A stretch of DNA of 14,941 bases. Source: Actinomycetota bacterium. GTDB taxonomy: Bacteria > Actinomycetota > Actinomycetes > Nanopelagicales > Nanopelagicaceae. The position numbers and the translations under genes are program-made. The DNA is taken from NCBI GenBank assembly GCA_009705025.1, contig WLDA01000006.1:1-14941 (forward strand). The letters run 5' to 3'. Under the pieces are notes generated by a model. The model saw nothing but the letters and a program-made list of their open reading frames with translations, searched no databases and was not told the DNA's origin. Below are positions 7,052 through 14,717 of this stretch, piece after piece; the stretch's first letter is position 1; each line of letters begins with the position of its first letter.

Positions 7052-7091
7052 AAAAAGCGGGTCTCACTCATAAGAGTGGGACCCGCTTTTT
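7052..7091. terminator. Bidirectional intrinsic terminator
   Basis: An 18-base stem (7052-7069 with 7074-7091) with a single G-U type mismatch closes a four-base loop (ATAA). The core is GCGGGTCTCACTC / GAGTGGGACCCGC. The left arm starts with AAAAA and the right arm ends with TTTTT, so a T-tract follows the hairpin in both reading directions. It sits between the stop of the plus-strand reductase (7011) and the stop of the minus-strand fucosidase (7104) and should end both transcripts. Confidence 0.92.
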
Positions 7092-7103
7092 ATTTAGAAT
7101 TTA

Positions 7104-8417
7104 TTAGCGGCGCTTGAAAGCAAGAACTGCCATTGGTGAGTGCTTTGCATCGATATCAACAGTGATTTGATTTCCACTACGAGAAATCGTTGCTTTTTCT
7201 CCACTGAGGAAATGCGCACTTGAATCATCGACTAGTGATTCTGGAACTTCAAACGTTGTTTTTCCAGTTGATTCAATGTGAGCAAATACTTCTTTGCCAA
7301 CACCAGTCCAGCGAATCCATGGTGCATCAGATGCCTTGAACTCTGGAACAGCGTGGGATGCATAGATAGCTTTGGAATTGATTTTCATCCAGTCACCCAT
7401 CTGGCGCAAAACTTTCTGCTGTAATTCAGGAATTTCACCTGATGCAGTTGGGCCAACATTGAGAAGAAGATTTCCTCCGCGAGAGACAATGTCGAGTAAG
7501 TGATGGAGTAGACCACTGATGTCGAGGTAGTGCTCATCAGTTTCAAGTTTGTTATACCCAAATGAGTAACCAACGCCGCGGTTGTTTTCCCAAACTCCCC
7601 CATCTTCAACGTGCAGGTTCATCTTGTATTCACTCGTCTTGTAATCCCAATGTGGAATTCCCCAACGATCATTGACTACACCTGTTGGAACATGTGAGTA
7701 GTAGTAATCAAAGAGAGCGGGAAGTGAATATTCACCTTCGCGCTTTGAGAAATCTGGCCAGTTGATATCGTTGAAAATAACTTCTGGCTTATAGCGATCA
7801 ATGATGTCGACTACGTGCTCATAGCAGTACATGGAATAGGCAGCATCAGATGGTCGCGCTAACTCATATCCATCATTATGTGGTGGAAGGTCTGTGATGC
7901 TCCAATCCAAACCGCCTGAATAATAGACACCGAAATGCAATCCCTTTTTGCGAACTGCTGTTGCAATATCTCCAATGAGGTCGCGCTTTGGTCCACGATC
8001 CACCGTGTTACGAGTTCCAGTTCCAGGAGCTGGCCAGAGTGCGATTCCATCATGATGCTTTGTTGTAGGAAGAACATACTGTGCGCCGGAATATTGGAAC
8101 AGCTCTGCCCATTGATCCGGATTGAAGTTCTCTGCCTTCCATTGATCTAAAAAGTCGTCATACGGTGCATTGCCATATGTCTTCTTATGGAATTCTTGTG
8201 CGGGAGAGCCTTCAATGCGAATTGTGTTGAAGTACCACTCGGCATATGGATTATGTGGAAACCACGTTTTAGCCTCCATCGTGCCTAACTCACCAATTGG
8301 TTCACCAAATGCAGGAACTGAATATGCACCCCAGTGAATAAAAATGCCGAACTTTGCTTCGGTGTACCACCGTGGGACATCGCGTTTGAAACGATCCCAG
8401 TTCACTGCATCTGCCAT
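7104..8417 (-). CDS. GH29 alpha-L-fucosidase, copy A1
   Basis: Last gene of the fucosidase array. GH29 enzymes release terminal alpha-L-fucose with retention of configuration. By motif alignment to the Thermotoga maritima enzyme from memory, the pocket residues are His28 (FIHWGAYSVP), Glu60-Trp61 (YAEWYFN), His121-His122 (TTKHHDG), Tyr165 (VYYSGG), nucleophile Asp217 (VIFNDINW), Arg251 (NDRWG) and probable acid/base Glu263 (YKTSEY). Phe215 stands where Trp is usual, two residues before the nucleophile. A barrel of about 340 residues is followed by a beta-rich tail. There is no signal peptide, so it acts in the cytoplasm. AAGGAG precedes the ATG by six bases. It ends with tandem stops TAATAA just before the terminator. 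Length (437 aa) is normal. Confidence 0.93.
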   Translation of the reverse strand: MADAVNWDRFKRDVPRWYTEAKFGIFIHWGAYSVPAFGEPIGELGTMEAKTWFPHNPYAEWYFNTIRIEGSPAQEFHKKTYGNAPYDDFLDQWKAENFNPDQWAELFQYSGAQYVLPTTKHHDGIALWPAPGTGTRNTVDRGPKRDLIGDIATAVRKKGLHFGVYYSGGLDWSITDLPPHNDGYELARPSDAAYSMYCYEHVVDIIDRYKPEVIFNDINWPDFSKREGEYSLPALFDYYYSHVPTGVVNDRWGIPHWDYKTSEYKMNLHVEDGGVWENNRGVGYSFGYNKLETDEHYLDISGLLHHLLDIVSRGGNLLLNVGPTASGEIPELQQKVLRQMGDWMKINSKAIYASHAVPEFKASDAPWIRWTGVGKEVFAHIESTGKTTFEVPESLVDDSSAHFLSGEKATISRSGNQITVDIDAKHSPMAVLAFKRR

Positions 8418-8440
8418 TTTCTTCTCCTTTTAGTTTGGTT

Positions 8441-9817
8441 CTACCAATTACGAATCTGCACAGATGACGGGTTGCCACTAAAATCTAGAACAATGACGGG
8501 CATAAGACCGCCGACTTTATTGCCTCGAACATCAATAATTATTTCTCCGTCAGGATCAGGCATCTCTGCATCATGAATTGCAGTCCTGCGTGTAAATGTA
8601 AGTTCTTCATTACTTCCTAACACTTTGGCGGATTTGAGTCGAGCAACCTTTACGCCACGGACAACAACACTTTCTTGTGGAAGCGCAAAATTATGCAAAT
8701 AAACAATCTCTCCGCGCTGTGTTGAAGGTCCGTAATACTGCCAATCTTCAAGACCCGGAGTCACGTTTTCAATACTCTCTTTGTTGACCTTCATCCAGAT
8801 TGCTAAATCATCTAATGTTTGTGCTTCTTCAGATGCCAAAGTGCCATCTGGTTTAGGTCCAACGTTTAGAAGTAGATTTCCACCGCGTGAGACAACTTCA
8901 ATAAGTGTGCGCAAGATTTCATACGTAGATTTATATGTTTTATCAGTTGGAACATATGCCCATGAGTAATTGATAGTCATGCAGCATTCCCATGGTTCAT
9001 TGAGTGGTTTTGCTGGAATCCACTGCTCGGGAGTTCGATAGTCCCCTTGAGTGAAGAGTCTGTCGTTGATGAGTGTGTTTGGTGAGATTGAACGAATGTG
9101 GTCTCCGAAATCTTTCGAGTTCCAGGTCTCGTTACTGCGTTCCCATGCTCCGTCAAACCATAAAAGATCGACAGGCCCATACTCAGTCAATAATTCAGTC
9201 AATTGATCTTTTGTGTATTGGCGAAAAGATTCCCATTGCTCAGTAGATCCCATTGGAGGGCTTTCACCGAAGATGTATGGACGGTACTCGTCTTTCCATT
9301 CCAGATAACCCTCATGGCCCCAATCTGCTAACGAATAATAAATACCTACCTTTATTCCAACCTCGCGTGCTGCATCAACATATTCGCGCAAAATATCTCG
9401 ACCTGTTGATTGGAAAACTGAGGTTGAAATATTTTTACCACCAAATTTTGATGGCCAAATGGCCCAACCGCTGTGATGTTTCGCAGTAAAAACTGCATAT
9501 TTACAACCTGCATCTTTTGCTTTTTGTAAGAAATCTTTTGGGTTCCACTGCGTTGGATTAAAAGTACTTTCCGTAGAACGATACTTTTCAACTGTTACTA
9601 AGCCACCAAGAGGTAGGGCAAAGTTAACATCGCCAAGCATTGGCCACGACATCTCAATTCCTTGTTGGCTTGCGTGATCAAGACAAATGAAAAGCCCTAA
9701 CCCGGCACCTGTAAACCACTGTGAACAACGTTGTTGATGACCACTGATAAGAGGATGAAAATCATTTAACCTCGGGGCTAAAGCTTCTTTATCGAAGACA
9801 TTAGTTTCAGTGGCCAT
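8441..9817 (-). CDS. GH29 alpha-L-fucosidase, copy B2 with altered FIHWG motif
   Basis: A type B GH29 protein of 458 aa, close to copy B1 over its whole length. It keeps the two histidines (KHHSGW, 114-115), the YYSLADW segment, nucleophile Asp222 (LLWFDGAW), Arg253 (INDRLF) and the probable acid/base Glu264 (YRTPEQ), followed by WECCMTINYSWAY. The FIHW motif reads FICLDH here: Cys45-Leu46 replace the His-Trp that B1 has. Two neighbouring codons differ (TGT CTT against CAC TGG), so a single read error is unlikely. It may have changed substrate preference or lost activity. There is no signal peptide. The start is uncertain: ATG at 9817 or GTG at 9820, neither with a clear ribosome binding site, so translation may depend on coupling to the gene 18-21 bases upstream. 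Confidence 0.9.
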   Translation of the reverse strand: MATETNVFDKEALAPRLNDFHPLISGHQQRCSQWFTGAGLGLFICLDHASQQGIEMSWPMLGDVNFALPLGGLVTVEKYRSTESTFNPTQWNPKDFLQKAKDAGCKYAVFTAKHHSGWAIWPSKFGGKNISTSVFQSTGRDILREYVDAAREVGIKVGIYYSLADWGHEGYLEWKDEYRPYIFGESPPMGSTEQWESFRQYTKDQLTELLTEYGPVDLLWFDGAWERSNETWNSKDFGDHIRSISPNTLINDRLFTQGDYRTPEQWIPAKPLNEPWECCMTINYSWAYVPTDKTYKSTYEILRTLIEVVSRGGNLLLNVGPKPDGTLASEEAQTLDDLAIWMKVNKESIENVTPGLEDWQYYGPSTQRGEIVYLHNFALPQESVVVRGVKVARLKSAKVLGSNEELTFTRRTAIHDAEMPDPDGEIIIDVRGNKVGGLMPVIVLDFSGNPSSVQIRNW

Positions 9818-9838
9818 CACAACAGCAATCGTGTATGA

Positions 9839-11152
9839 CTAGTTGAAAGCTACGACAGTTGGTCCTTCGACCTTTGGCGCTGCAATTGTCATAGAGATCT
9901 TGGAACCATTGCGTGTTACAGCAATTGCTCCACCACCAAGAACTGTTGCGCTCTTGATATCAACTGCGCTCTCTGGTGCATCAAATTCAACTGAACCTGT
10001 TGCATCAATGATTGCATAACGCTTCTTGCCGTTAGCAGTCCAGCGAACCCATGGTGAGTCAGAAGGCTTCACATCTTCTGCAACGCGAGATGCGTAAATT
10101 GCTGCCTTATTGACCGCAATCCATGCACCAATTCCTTCAAGAACCTTGCGTTGGAATGCAGGAATTTCACCATCAGCTGTTGGCCCAACGTTTAGAAGAA
10201 GGTTTCCTCCACGAGAAACAATGTCGATGAGGTGGTGTTGAGCAGCATTGATGCTCATGTAGTGCTTCTCATCTTCAATCTGGTTGTAACCAAATGAGAG
10301 TCCGATTCCACGACAGTTTTCCCAAGCGGAACCGCTCTCGTTATCGAGACCATGTTGATACTCACTTGTCTTGTAATCAGAGTGAGGCACTCCCCAACGG
10401 TCATTAGTTACGCCTTGTGGCACTGTCTTGTAATAGTGATCAAAGATTGCTGCTAGTGAATATGCACCTTCGCGCTTTGCGAAATCTGGATACTCAATGT
10501 CGTCCCAAAGAACATCCGGCTTGTAACGGTTAATTAGGTCTGTGATGTGCTCGTAGCAATACATTGCATAAGCAGCATCACTTGGACGATATCCGCGCAC
10601 ATGTTCACTCTTTGTCATCGGAGGGAAGTTATCAACGCTCCAGTCCAAACCACCTGAGTAGTAGACACCAAATTTGATACCAGCTTTGCGAACAGCATCA
10701 CCGATTGCTCCGACAAGGTCGCGCTTTGGACCGCGTGCAACAGTGTTACGTGTTCCTGTACCTGGTGCATCCCACAAAGTAATTCCATCGTGGTGCTTAG
10801 TTGTTGGAATTACATATTGTGCGCCAGCCTTTGCAAAAAGTGCTGCCCAATCATCTGGATTGAATTTGCTTGCCTTCCATTGATCTAGGAAGTCGTCATA
10901 TGGTGCGCCACCATAAACTTCTTGCTGGTGCTTTTGCGCAGGTGACCCCTCAATGCGAATTGTGTTGTAGTACCACTCTGCATATGGGTTATGTGCCATC
11001 CATACGCTTTCATCAACTGCACCTAATTCACCAGTTGGCTCTGCCCACGCAGGCACTGAATAAGCACCCCAGTGAATGAATATTCCAAACTTGGCATCGG
11101 AAAACCATGTTGGGACTGGACGATTGAAGCGTTCGAAGTTTTTGAATTCCAT
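9839..11152 (-). CDS. GH29 alpha-L-fucosidase, copy A2
   Basis: A type A GH29 protein of 437 aa with the most canonical active site of the A copies. Landmarks are His27 (FIHWGAYSVPAW), Glu59-Trp60, His120-His121 (TTKHHDG), Tyr164 (VYYSGG), Trp216 and nucleophile Asp218 (DVLWDDIEY), Arg252 (NDRWG) and probable acid/base Glu264 (YKTSEY). WENCRGIGLSFGYN matches copy A3. The C-terminal beta-rich tail ends APKVEGPTVVAFN and is very close to that of A3. No signal peptide is present, which places it in the cytoplasm. AAGGAG six bases before ATG is a strong ribosome binding site. It lies 21 bases after A3 and 18-21 bases before B2, so it is co-transcribed with them. Confidence 0.94.
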   Translation of the reverse strand: MEFKNFERFNRPVPTWFSDAKFGIFIHWGAYSVPAWAEPTGELGAVDESVWMAHNPYAEWYYNTIRIEGSPAQKHQQEVYGGAPYDDFLDQWKASKFNPDDWAALFAKAGAQYVIPTTKHHDGITLWDAPGTGTRNTVARGPKRDLVGAIGDAVRKAGIKFGVYYSGGLDWSVDNFPPMTKSEHVRGYRPSDAAYAMYCYEHITDLINRYKPDVLWDDIEYPDFAKREGAYSLAAIFDHYYKTVPQGVTNDRWGVPHSDYKTSEYQHGLDNESGSAWENCRGIGLSFGYNQIEDEKHYMSINAAQHHLIDIVSRGGNLLLNVGPTADGEIPAFQRKVLEGIGAWIAVNKAAIYASRVAEDVKPSDSPWVRWTANGKKRYAIIDATGSVEFDAPESAVDIKSATVLGGGAIAVTRNGSKISMTIAAPKVEGPTVVAFN

Positions 11153-11173
11153 GGTTATCTCCTTAGTGATGCT

Positions 11174-12499
11174 TTAGTGTGAAAATTCAATAACAGTAGG
11201 TCCCGGCACTTTAGGAGCCGGTATTGTCATTGAAATTTTGTCGCCATTGCGAGTGGCAGTAATCGCTGCGCCACCGAAAATAGTGGCTTTCTTATCATTG
11301 ACCAGGCTTGCAGGAGCGCTAAATTCAACGTTTCCAACAGCGTCAATGTAGGCAAATACTGAATTGCCCTTCTTTGCCCAACGCACCCATGGAGTATCAG
11401 TTGCAGGAATTTCTTTGATTGCGCGAGTTGCATAGACGGCGCCAGAATTTATTGCCATCCAATCGCCTAATCCCATAAGAACTTTCTTTTGAATCTCTGG
11501 AATTTCACCCGAAGCTGTTGGTCCAACATTGAGAAGGAAATTTCCTCCGCGAGAAACTATGTCTAAGAAATGGCGCAGCGCACTCTCGGTATTGAGTGAG
11601 TGCTGCTCTGATTCAACTTGGTTGTAACCAAATGAAAGTCCGATTCCTCGACAGTTTTCCCAAGCAGGGGCATTTTCACTATCTGCCATGAATTGATACT
11701 CGCTTGTTTCGTAGTCAAAGTGAGTTTCTTTACCCCAGCGATCATTGACAACGCCATGAGGTACTTCTTTGTAGTAATAATCAAAGAGTGCAGCGAGTGA
11801 GTATTCACCTTCGCGTTTTGAAAAATCTGGCCACTCAATGTCATTCCAAAGAACATCAGGCTTGTAGCGATCAATCAAATCAATTACATGCTTGTAGGCA
11901 TACATTGAATATGCAGCATCGACCGGGCGTTGCATGCCCCCATTGCCTTGGTTGTTATCAGAAATTGCTGGCAAAGTTTTGGTAACTTCCCAATCGAGCC
12001 CGCCGGAGTAATACACGGCAAATCGAATTCCAGCTTTACGAACTGCTGTTGCAATATCACCGATGAGATCACGCTTTGGTCCGCGATGCACGGTGTTGCG
12101 TGTGCCCGTCCCGGGAGCATCCCAGAGCGTGATCCCATCATGGTGTTTTGAAAGTGGAACTATGTATTGCGCGCCTGCGTACGCAAATAACTTCGCCCAC
12201 TCATCTGGTTGAAATTTTTCGGCCTTCCACATATCCAAAAGATCGTCATAATCACAATCATTGAAATTCTTTTTATGGAATTCACGTGCAGGAGATCCTT
12301 CAATGCGAATAGTGTTGTAGTACCACTCTGCATAAGGGTTGTGCTTAAACCATTCTTTCCAGTCATCAATTGTCCCAAGTTCACCAATTGGTTCACCCCA
12401 TGCCGGAACTGAAAATGCTCCCCAAGAAACCATGAAACCTAACTTGGCATCGAGAAACCATTCGGGAACTTCGCGCTCAAAGCGCTTGAAGACGTCCAT
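11174..12499 (-). CDS. GH29 alpha-L-fucosidase, copy A3 with altered FIHWG motif
   Basis: A type A GH29 protein of 441 aa from the ATG at 12499, which shares one base with the stop of B1 (TAATG), a translational-coupling arrangement. A TTG six bases upstream in frame is less likely. Present are Glu58-Trp59, His119-His120 (LSKHHDG), Tyr163, Trp218 and nucleophile Asp220 (DVLWNDIEW), Arg254 and probable acid/base Glu267 (YETSEY). The FIHWG motif reads FMVSWG, so Ser25 replaces the conserved His. All other pocket residues remain and the frame is intact, suggesting a changed sugar subsite rather than decay. No signal peptide is seen. Its middle part resembles A1 (PDFSKREGEYSL, GPTASGEIPE), while its C-terminus resembles A2. 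Confidence 0.92.
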   Translation of the reverse strand: MDVFKRFEREVPEWFLDAKLGFMVSWGAFSVPAWGEPIGELGTIDDWKEWFKHNPYAEWYYNTIRIEGSPAREFHKKNFNDCDYDDLLDMWKAEKFQPDEWAKLFAYAGAQYIVPLSKHHDGITLWDAPGTGTRNTVHRGPKRDLIGDIATAVRKAGIRFAVYYSGGLDWEVTKTLPAISDNNQGNGGMQRPVDAAYSMYAYKHVIDLIDRYKPDVLWNDIEWPDFSKREGEYSLAALFDYYYKEVPHGVVNDRWGKETHFDYETSEYQFMADSENAPAWENCRGIGLSFGYNQVESEQHSLNTESALRHFLDIVSRGGNFLLNVGPTASGEIPEIQKKVLMGLGDWMAINSGAVYATRAIKEIPATDTPWVRWAKKGNSVFAYIDAVGNVEFSAPASLVNDKKATIFGGAAITATRNGDKISMTIPAPKVPGPTVIEFSH

Positions 12500-13869
12500 T
12501 ACCAATTCCGAAGTGAAACATCTTCGGGGTTCGCACTGAGGTCAAGAACAATGACAGGAATGAGACCTGAAAGGTTTTTGCCCTTAACATCAATAATGAT
12601 CTCGCCATCTGGATCTTTGAGGGAAATGTCGTTGATTGCAGTGCGGCGAGTAAATTTCAATTCTTCATTGCTACCAAGAATCTTTACTGATTTCACTCGA
12701 GCAACTTTGATGCCACGAGCAACAACTGACTCAGTTGGCATTGCAAATTGATGTAGGTAGACAAGATTTCCATTTTGAGTACTAGGGCCATAGAACTGCC
12801 AAGGCTCAAGTCCTGGAGTTACTCCAACAACACTTTCTTTATTGACTTTCATCCACTTAGCAAGTTCAACCATAATGTCGCGCTCTTCTGGAACTAATGA
12901 TCCATCCCCGCGCGGCCCGATGTTGAGCAGAAGGTTTCCACCGCGAGATACAACTTCAATCAAAGTACGCAAGATTTCATATGGTGATTTGAATGCTGTA
13001 TCTGATGGAACGTAGGCCCATGAATAATTCATAGTCATACAACATTCCCATGGTTCAGGAAGTGGTTGAGCAGGAATCCATTGTTCTGGTGTGCGGAAAT
13101 CACCTTGAGTAAAGAGGCGATCATTGATCAAAGTGTTTGGAGATAGTGAGCGAATATGATCACCAATATCTTTTGAGTTCCAATCTTCATCACTGCGCTC
13201 CCATGCTCCGTCAAACCACAACATATCAATTTGACCATAGTTTGTAAGAATTTCAGTGAGCTGATCTTTTAGATACTTGCGATATCTCTGCCATTGTTCT
13301 GGTGTACCCATTGGTGCGCTATCACCAAACACATAGGGACGATATTCATCTTTCCATGCCAAATAATCTTCATGTCCCCAGTCAGAAAGTGAGTAATACA
13401 CTCCAACTTTCAAGCCCTCTGCGCGCACTGCATCGACATATGTGCGCAAAATATCTCCACCATTTTTTCCATATGGTGATGAAGTTATATTTCTATTTCC
13501 AACTTTTGATGGCCATGATGCCCAACCATTGTGGTGCTTTGATGTAAATACTACGTAAGCCATCCCTGCATCTTTTGCTAATTTTGCAATCTCTTTAGGA
13601 TCCCATTTTGTTGGATTAAACGTTGTTTCAGTGGAGTGGTACTGATCAACAGTGACATCCTTGCCACCTGGGAGTGCAAAAACTCCGCCCACCAATGGCC
13701 AAGAGATTTCAATTCCTTGCTCACTTGTGTGATCCCAGTGAATAAACATTCCAAGGCCAGCACCTGTGAACCAGTTCTTGCAACGTTTTTCATGTCCATT
13801 GATCAACGGATAATAATCATTCATGCGTGTAGCAAGCTTCTCTAGATCAAAAACTGTGCCTTCAGACAT
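12499..13869 (-). CDS. GH29 alpha-L-fucosidase, copy B1
   Basis: First fucosidase of the array, 456 aa, type B. This type has a longer N-terminus and lacks the YAEWY segment, having STETTFNPTKW instead. The pocket looks complete: His44 (FIHWDHTSEQ), His112-His113 (SKHHNGW), Tyr158-159 (VYYSLSDW), Trp218 and nucleophile Asp220 (MLWFDGAW), Arg251 (INDRLF) and probable acid/base Glu262 (FRTPEQ), then WECCMTMNYSWAY. The tail is beta-rich. No signal peptide is seen, so cytoplasmic. AGAGGAA seven bases before ATG is a good ribosome binding site. It follows the MalG-type permease by 11 bases, which ties the enzymes to the importer. Confidence 0.94.
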   Translation of the reverse strand: MSEGTVFDLEKLATRMNDYYPLINGHEKRCKNWFTGAGLGMFIHWDHTSEQGIEISWPLVGGVFALPGGKDVTVDQYHSTETTFNPTKWDPKEIAKLAKDAGMAYVVFTSKHHNGWASWPSKVGNRNITSSPYGKNGGDILRTYVDAVRAEGLKVGVYYSLSDWGHEDYLAWKDEYRPYVFGDSAPMGTPEQWQRYRKYLKDQLTEILTNYGQIDMLWFDGAWERSDEDWNSKDIGDHIRSLSPNTLINDRLFTQGDFRTPEQWIPAQPLPEPWECCMTMNYSWAYVPSDTAFKSPYEILRTLIEVVSRGGNLLLNIGPRGDGSLVPEERDIMVELAKWMKVNKESVVGVTPGLEPWQFYGPSTQNGNLVYLHQFAMPTESVVARGIKVARVKSVKILGSNEELKFTRRTAINDISLKDPDGEIIIDVKGKNLSGLIPVIVLDLSANPEDVSLRNW

Positions 13870-13880
13870 GATGCATTCCT

Positions 13881-14717
13881 CTACTTTGTAATTCCACCAA
13901 GGGCAATTCCCTTAGTGACGTACTTACTCAAAATTACATAAAGAATCACTGGTGGAATTGCTGCCATTGAAAGACCAGCAAATGTTGCACCTAGATTTGT
14001 TGTGAAATCTGCCGCAAATGAGAGCATTCCAACCGAAATAGGTTGTGCTGATTGGCTCTGTAATAACACAATTGCAATCTGACTATCGCCCCATGCCCAA
14101 ATGAGAGTCAGAATTCCAACGGAGACGATTTGCCCTACGGATAATGGAAGAACTAATTTTCTGAAAATCTTAGAATTCGATAGTCCATCCAGTAATCCAG
14201 CTTCCAAAACTTCACGTGGAAAATCAAGGAAGAAGCGATTCATCAATAAAAATGTTGTTGGTATGGCTAGGACTCCATAAGCAACTCCGGCAGCAATTGG
14301 TTTGTTGAGCATTCCAAATTGGTTGTAGGCCTTGAAGTATGGAATCACAAGCAAAATAGTTGGAACTACAGTGCCTGCGAGTACCGTCACCATTACTCGA
14401 CGATTTGCTTTGGGAGGCAAGAAAATTGTGAAGTAGGCAGCTGGAACTGCGACAATGAGTGAGACAAAAAGTGCAGTTGTCACGAGTAGACCTGTGTTTA
14501 TGAACCAAACACCGATTGTTCCCTCATCTGGACCTGCATTCCATGCTCCAGAGAAATTGCTCCAGTTTGGCTTGTAGAGAAGGCTAAGTGGTTTTCCATA
14601 GATATCAGTAGTGTCTTTGGTTCCAAAGAGCATAATGAAGAAAAATGGAATAAGGACAAGAACAGTCCAGCCCCATACGCCAAGTTGAGCGAAGAACTTA
14701 TAGATCAGAGCTTTCAT
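13881..14717 (-). CDS. Carbohydrate ABC transporter permease (MalG type)
   Basis: A 278-aa inner-membrane subunit of a CUT1-type sugar importer. Six hydrophobic segments are visible, near residues 14-32, 73-100, 108-127, 141-163, 194-211 and 248-266. The cytoplasmic EAA loop that docks with the ATPase is EAGLLDGLSNSKIFRKLVLP (172-191), a standard match to EAAxxDG-x8-LP. The start ATG overlaps the stop of the preceding permease gene by one base (TAATG), as is usual for paired permeases. The fucosidase genes follow after 11 bases, so the likely cargo is a fucose-containing oligosaccharide; this is inferred from context. No ATPase gene is in the window, and many actinobacteria share one ATPase among several such importers. 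Confidence 0.95.
   Translation of the reverse strand: MKALIYKFFAQLGVWGWTVLVLIPFFFIMLFGTKDTTDIYGKPLSLLYKPNWSNFSGAWNAGPDEGTIGVWFINTGLLVTTALFVSLIVAVPAAYFTIFLPPKANRRVMVTVLAGTVVPTILLVIPYFKAYNQFGMLNKPIAAGVAYGVLAIPTTFLLMNRFFLDFPREVLEAGLLDGLSNSKIFRKLVLPLSVGQIVSVGILTLIWAWGDSQIAIVLLQSQSAQPISVGMLSFAADFTTNLGATFAGLSMAAIPPVILYVILSKYVTKGIALGGITK

Noticed and set aside
9670-9690. The FICLDH change in copy B2 as a sequencing error
   Set aside because: Two adjacent codons differ from B1 by several bases while the frame and flanking residues remain intact, so true divergence is more likely.
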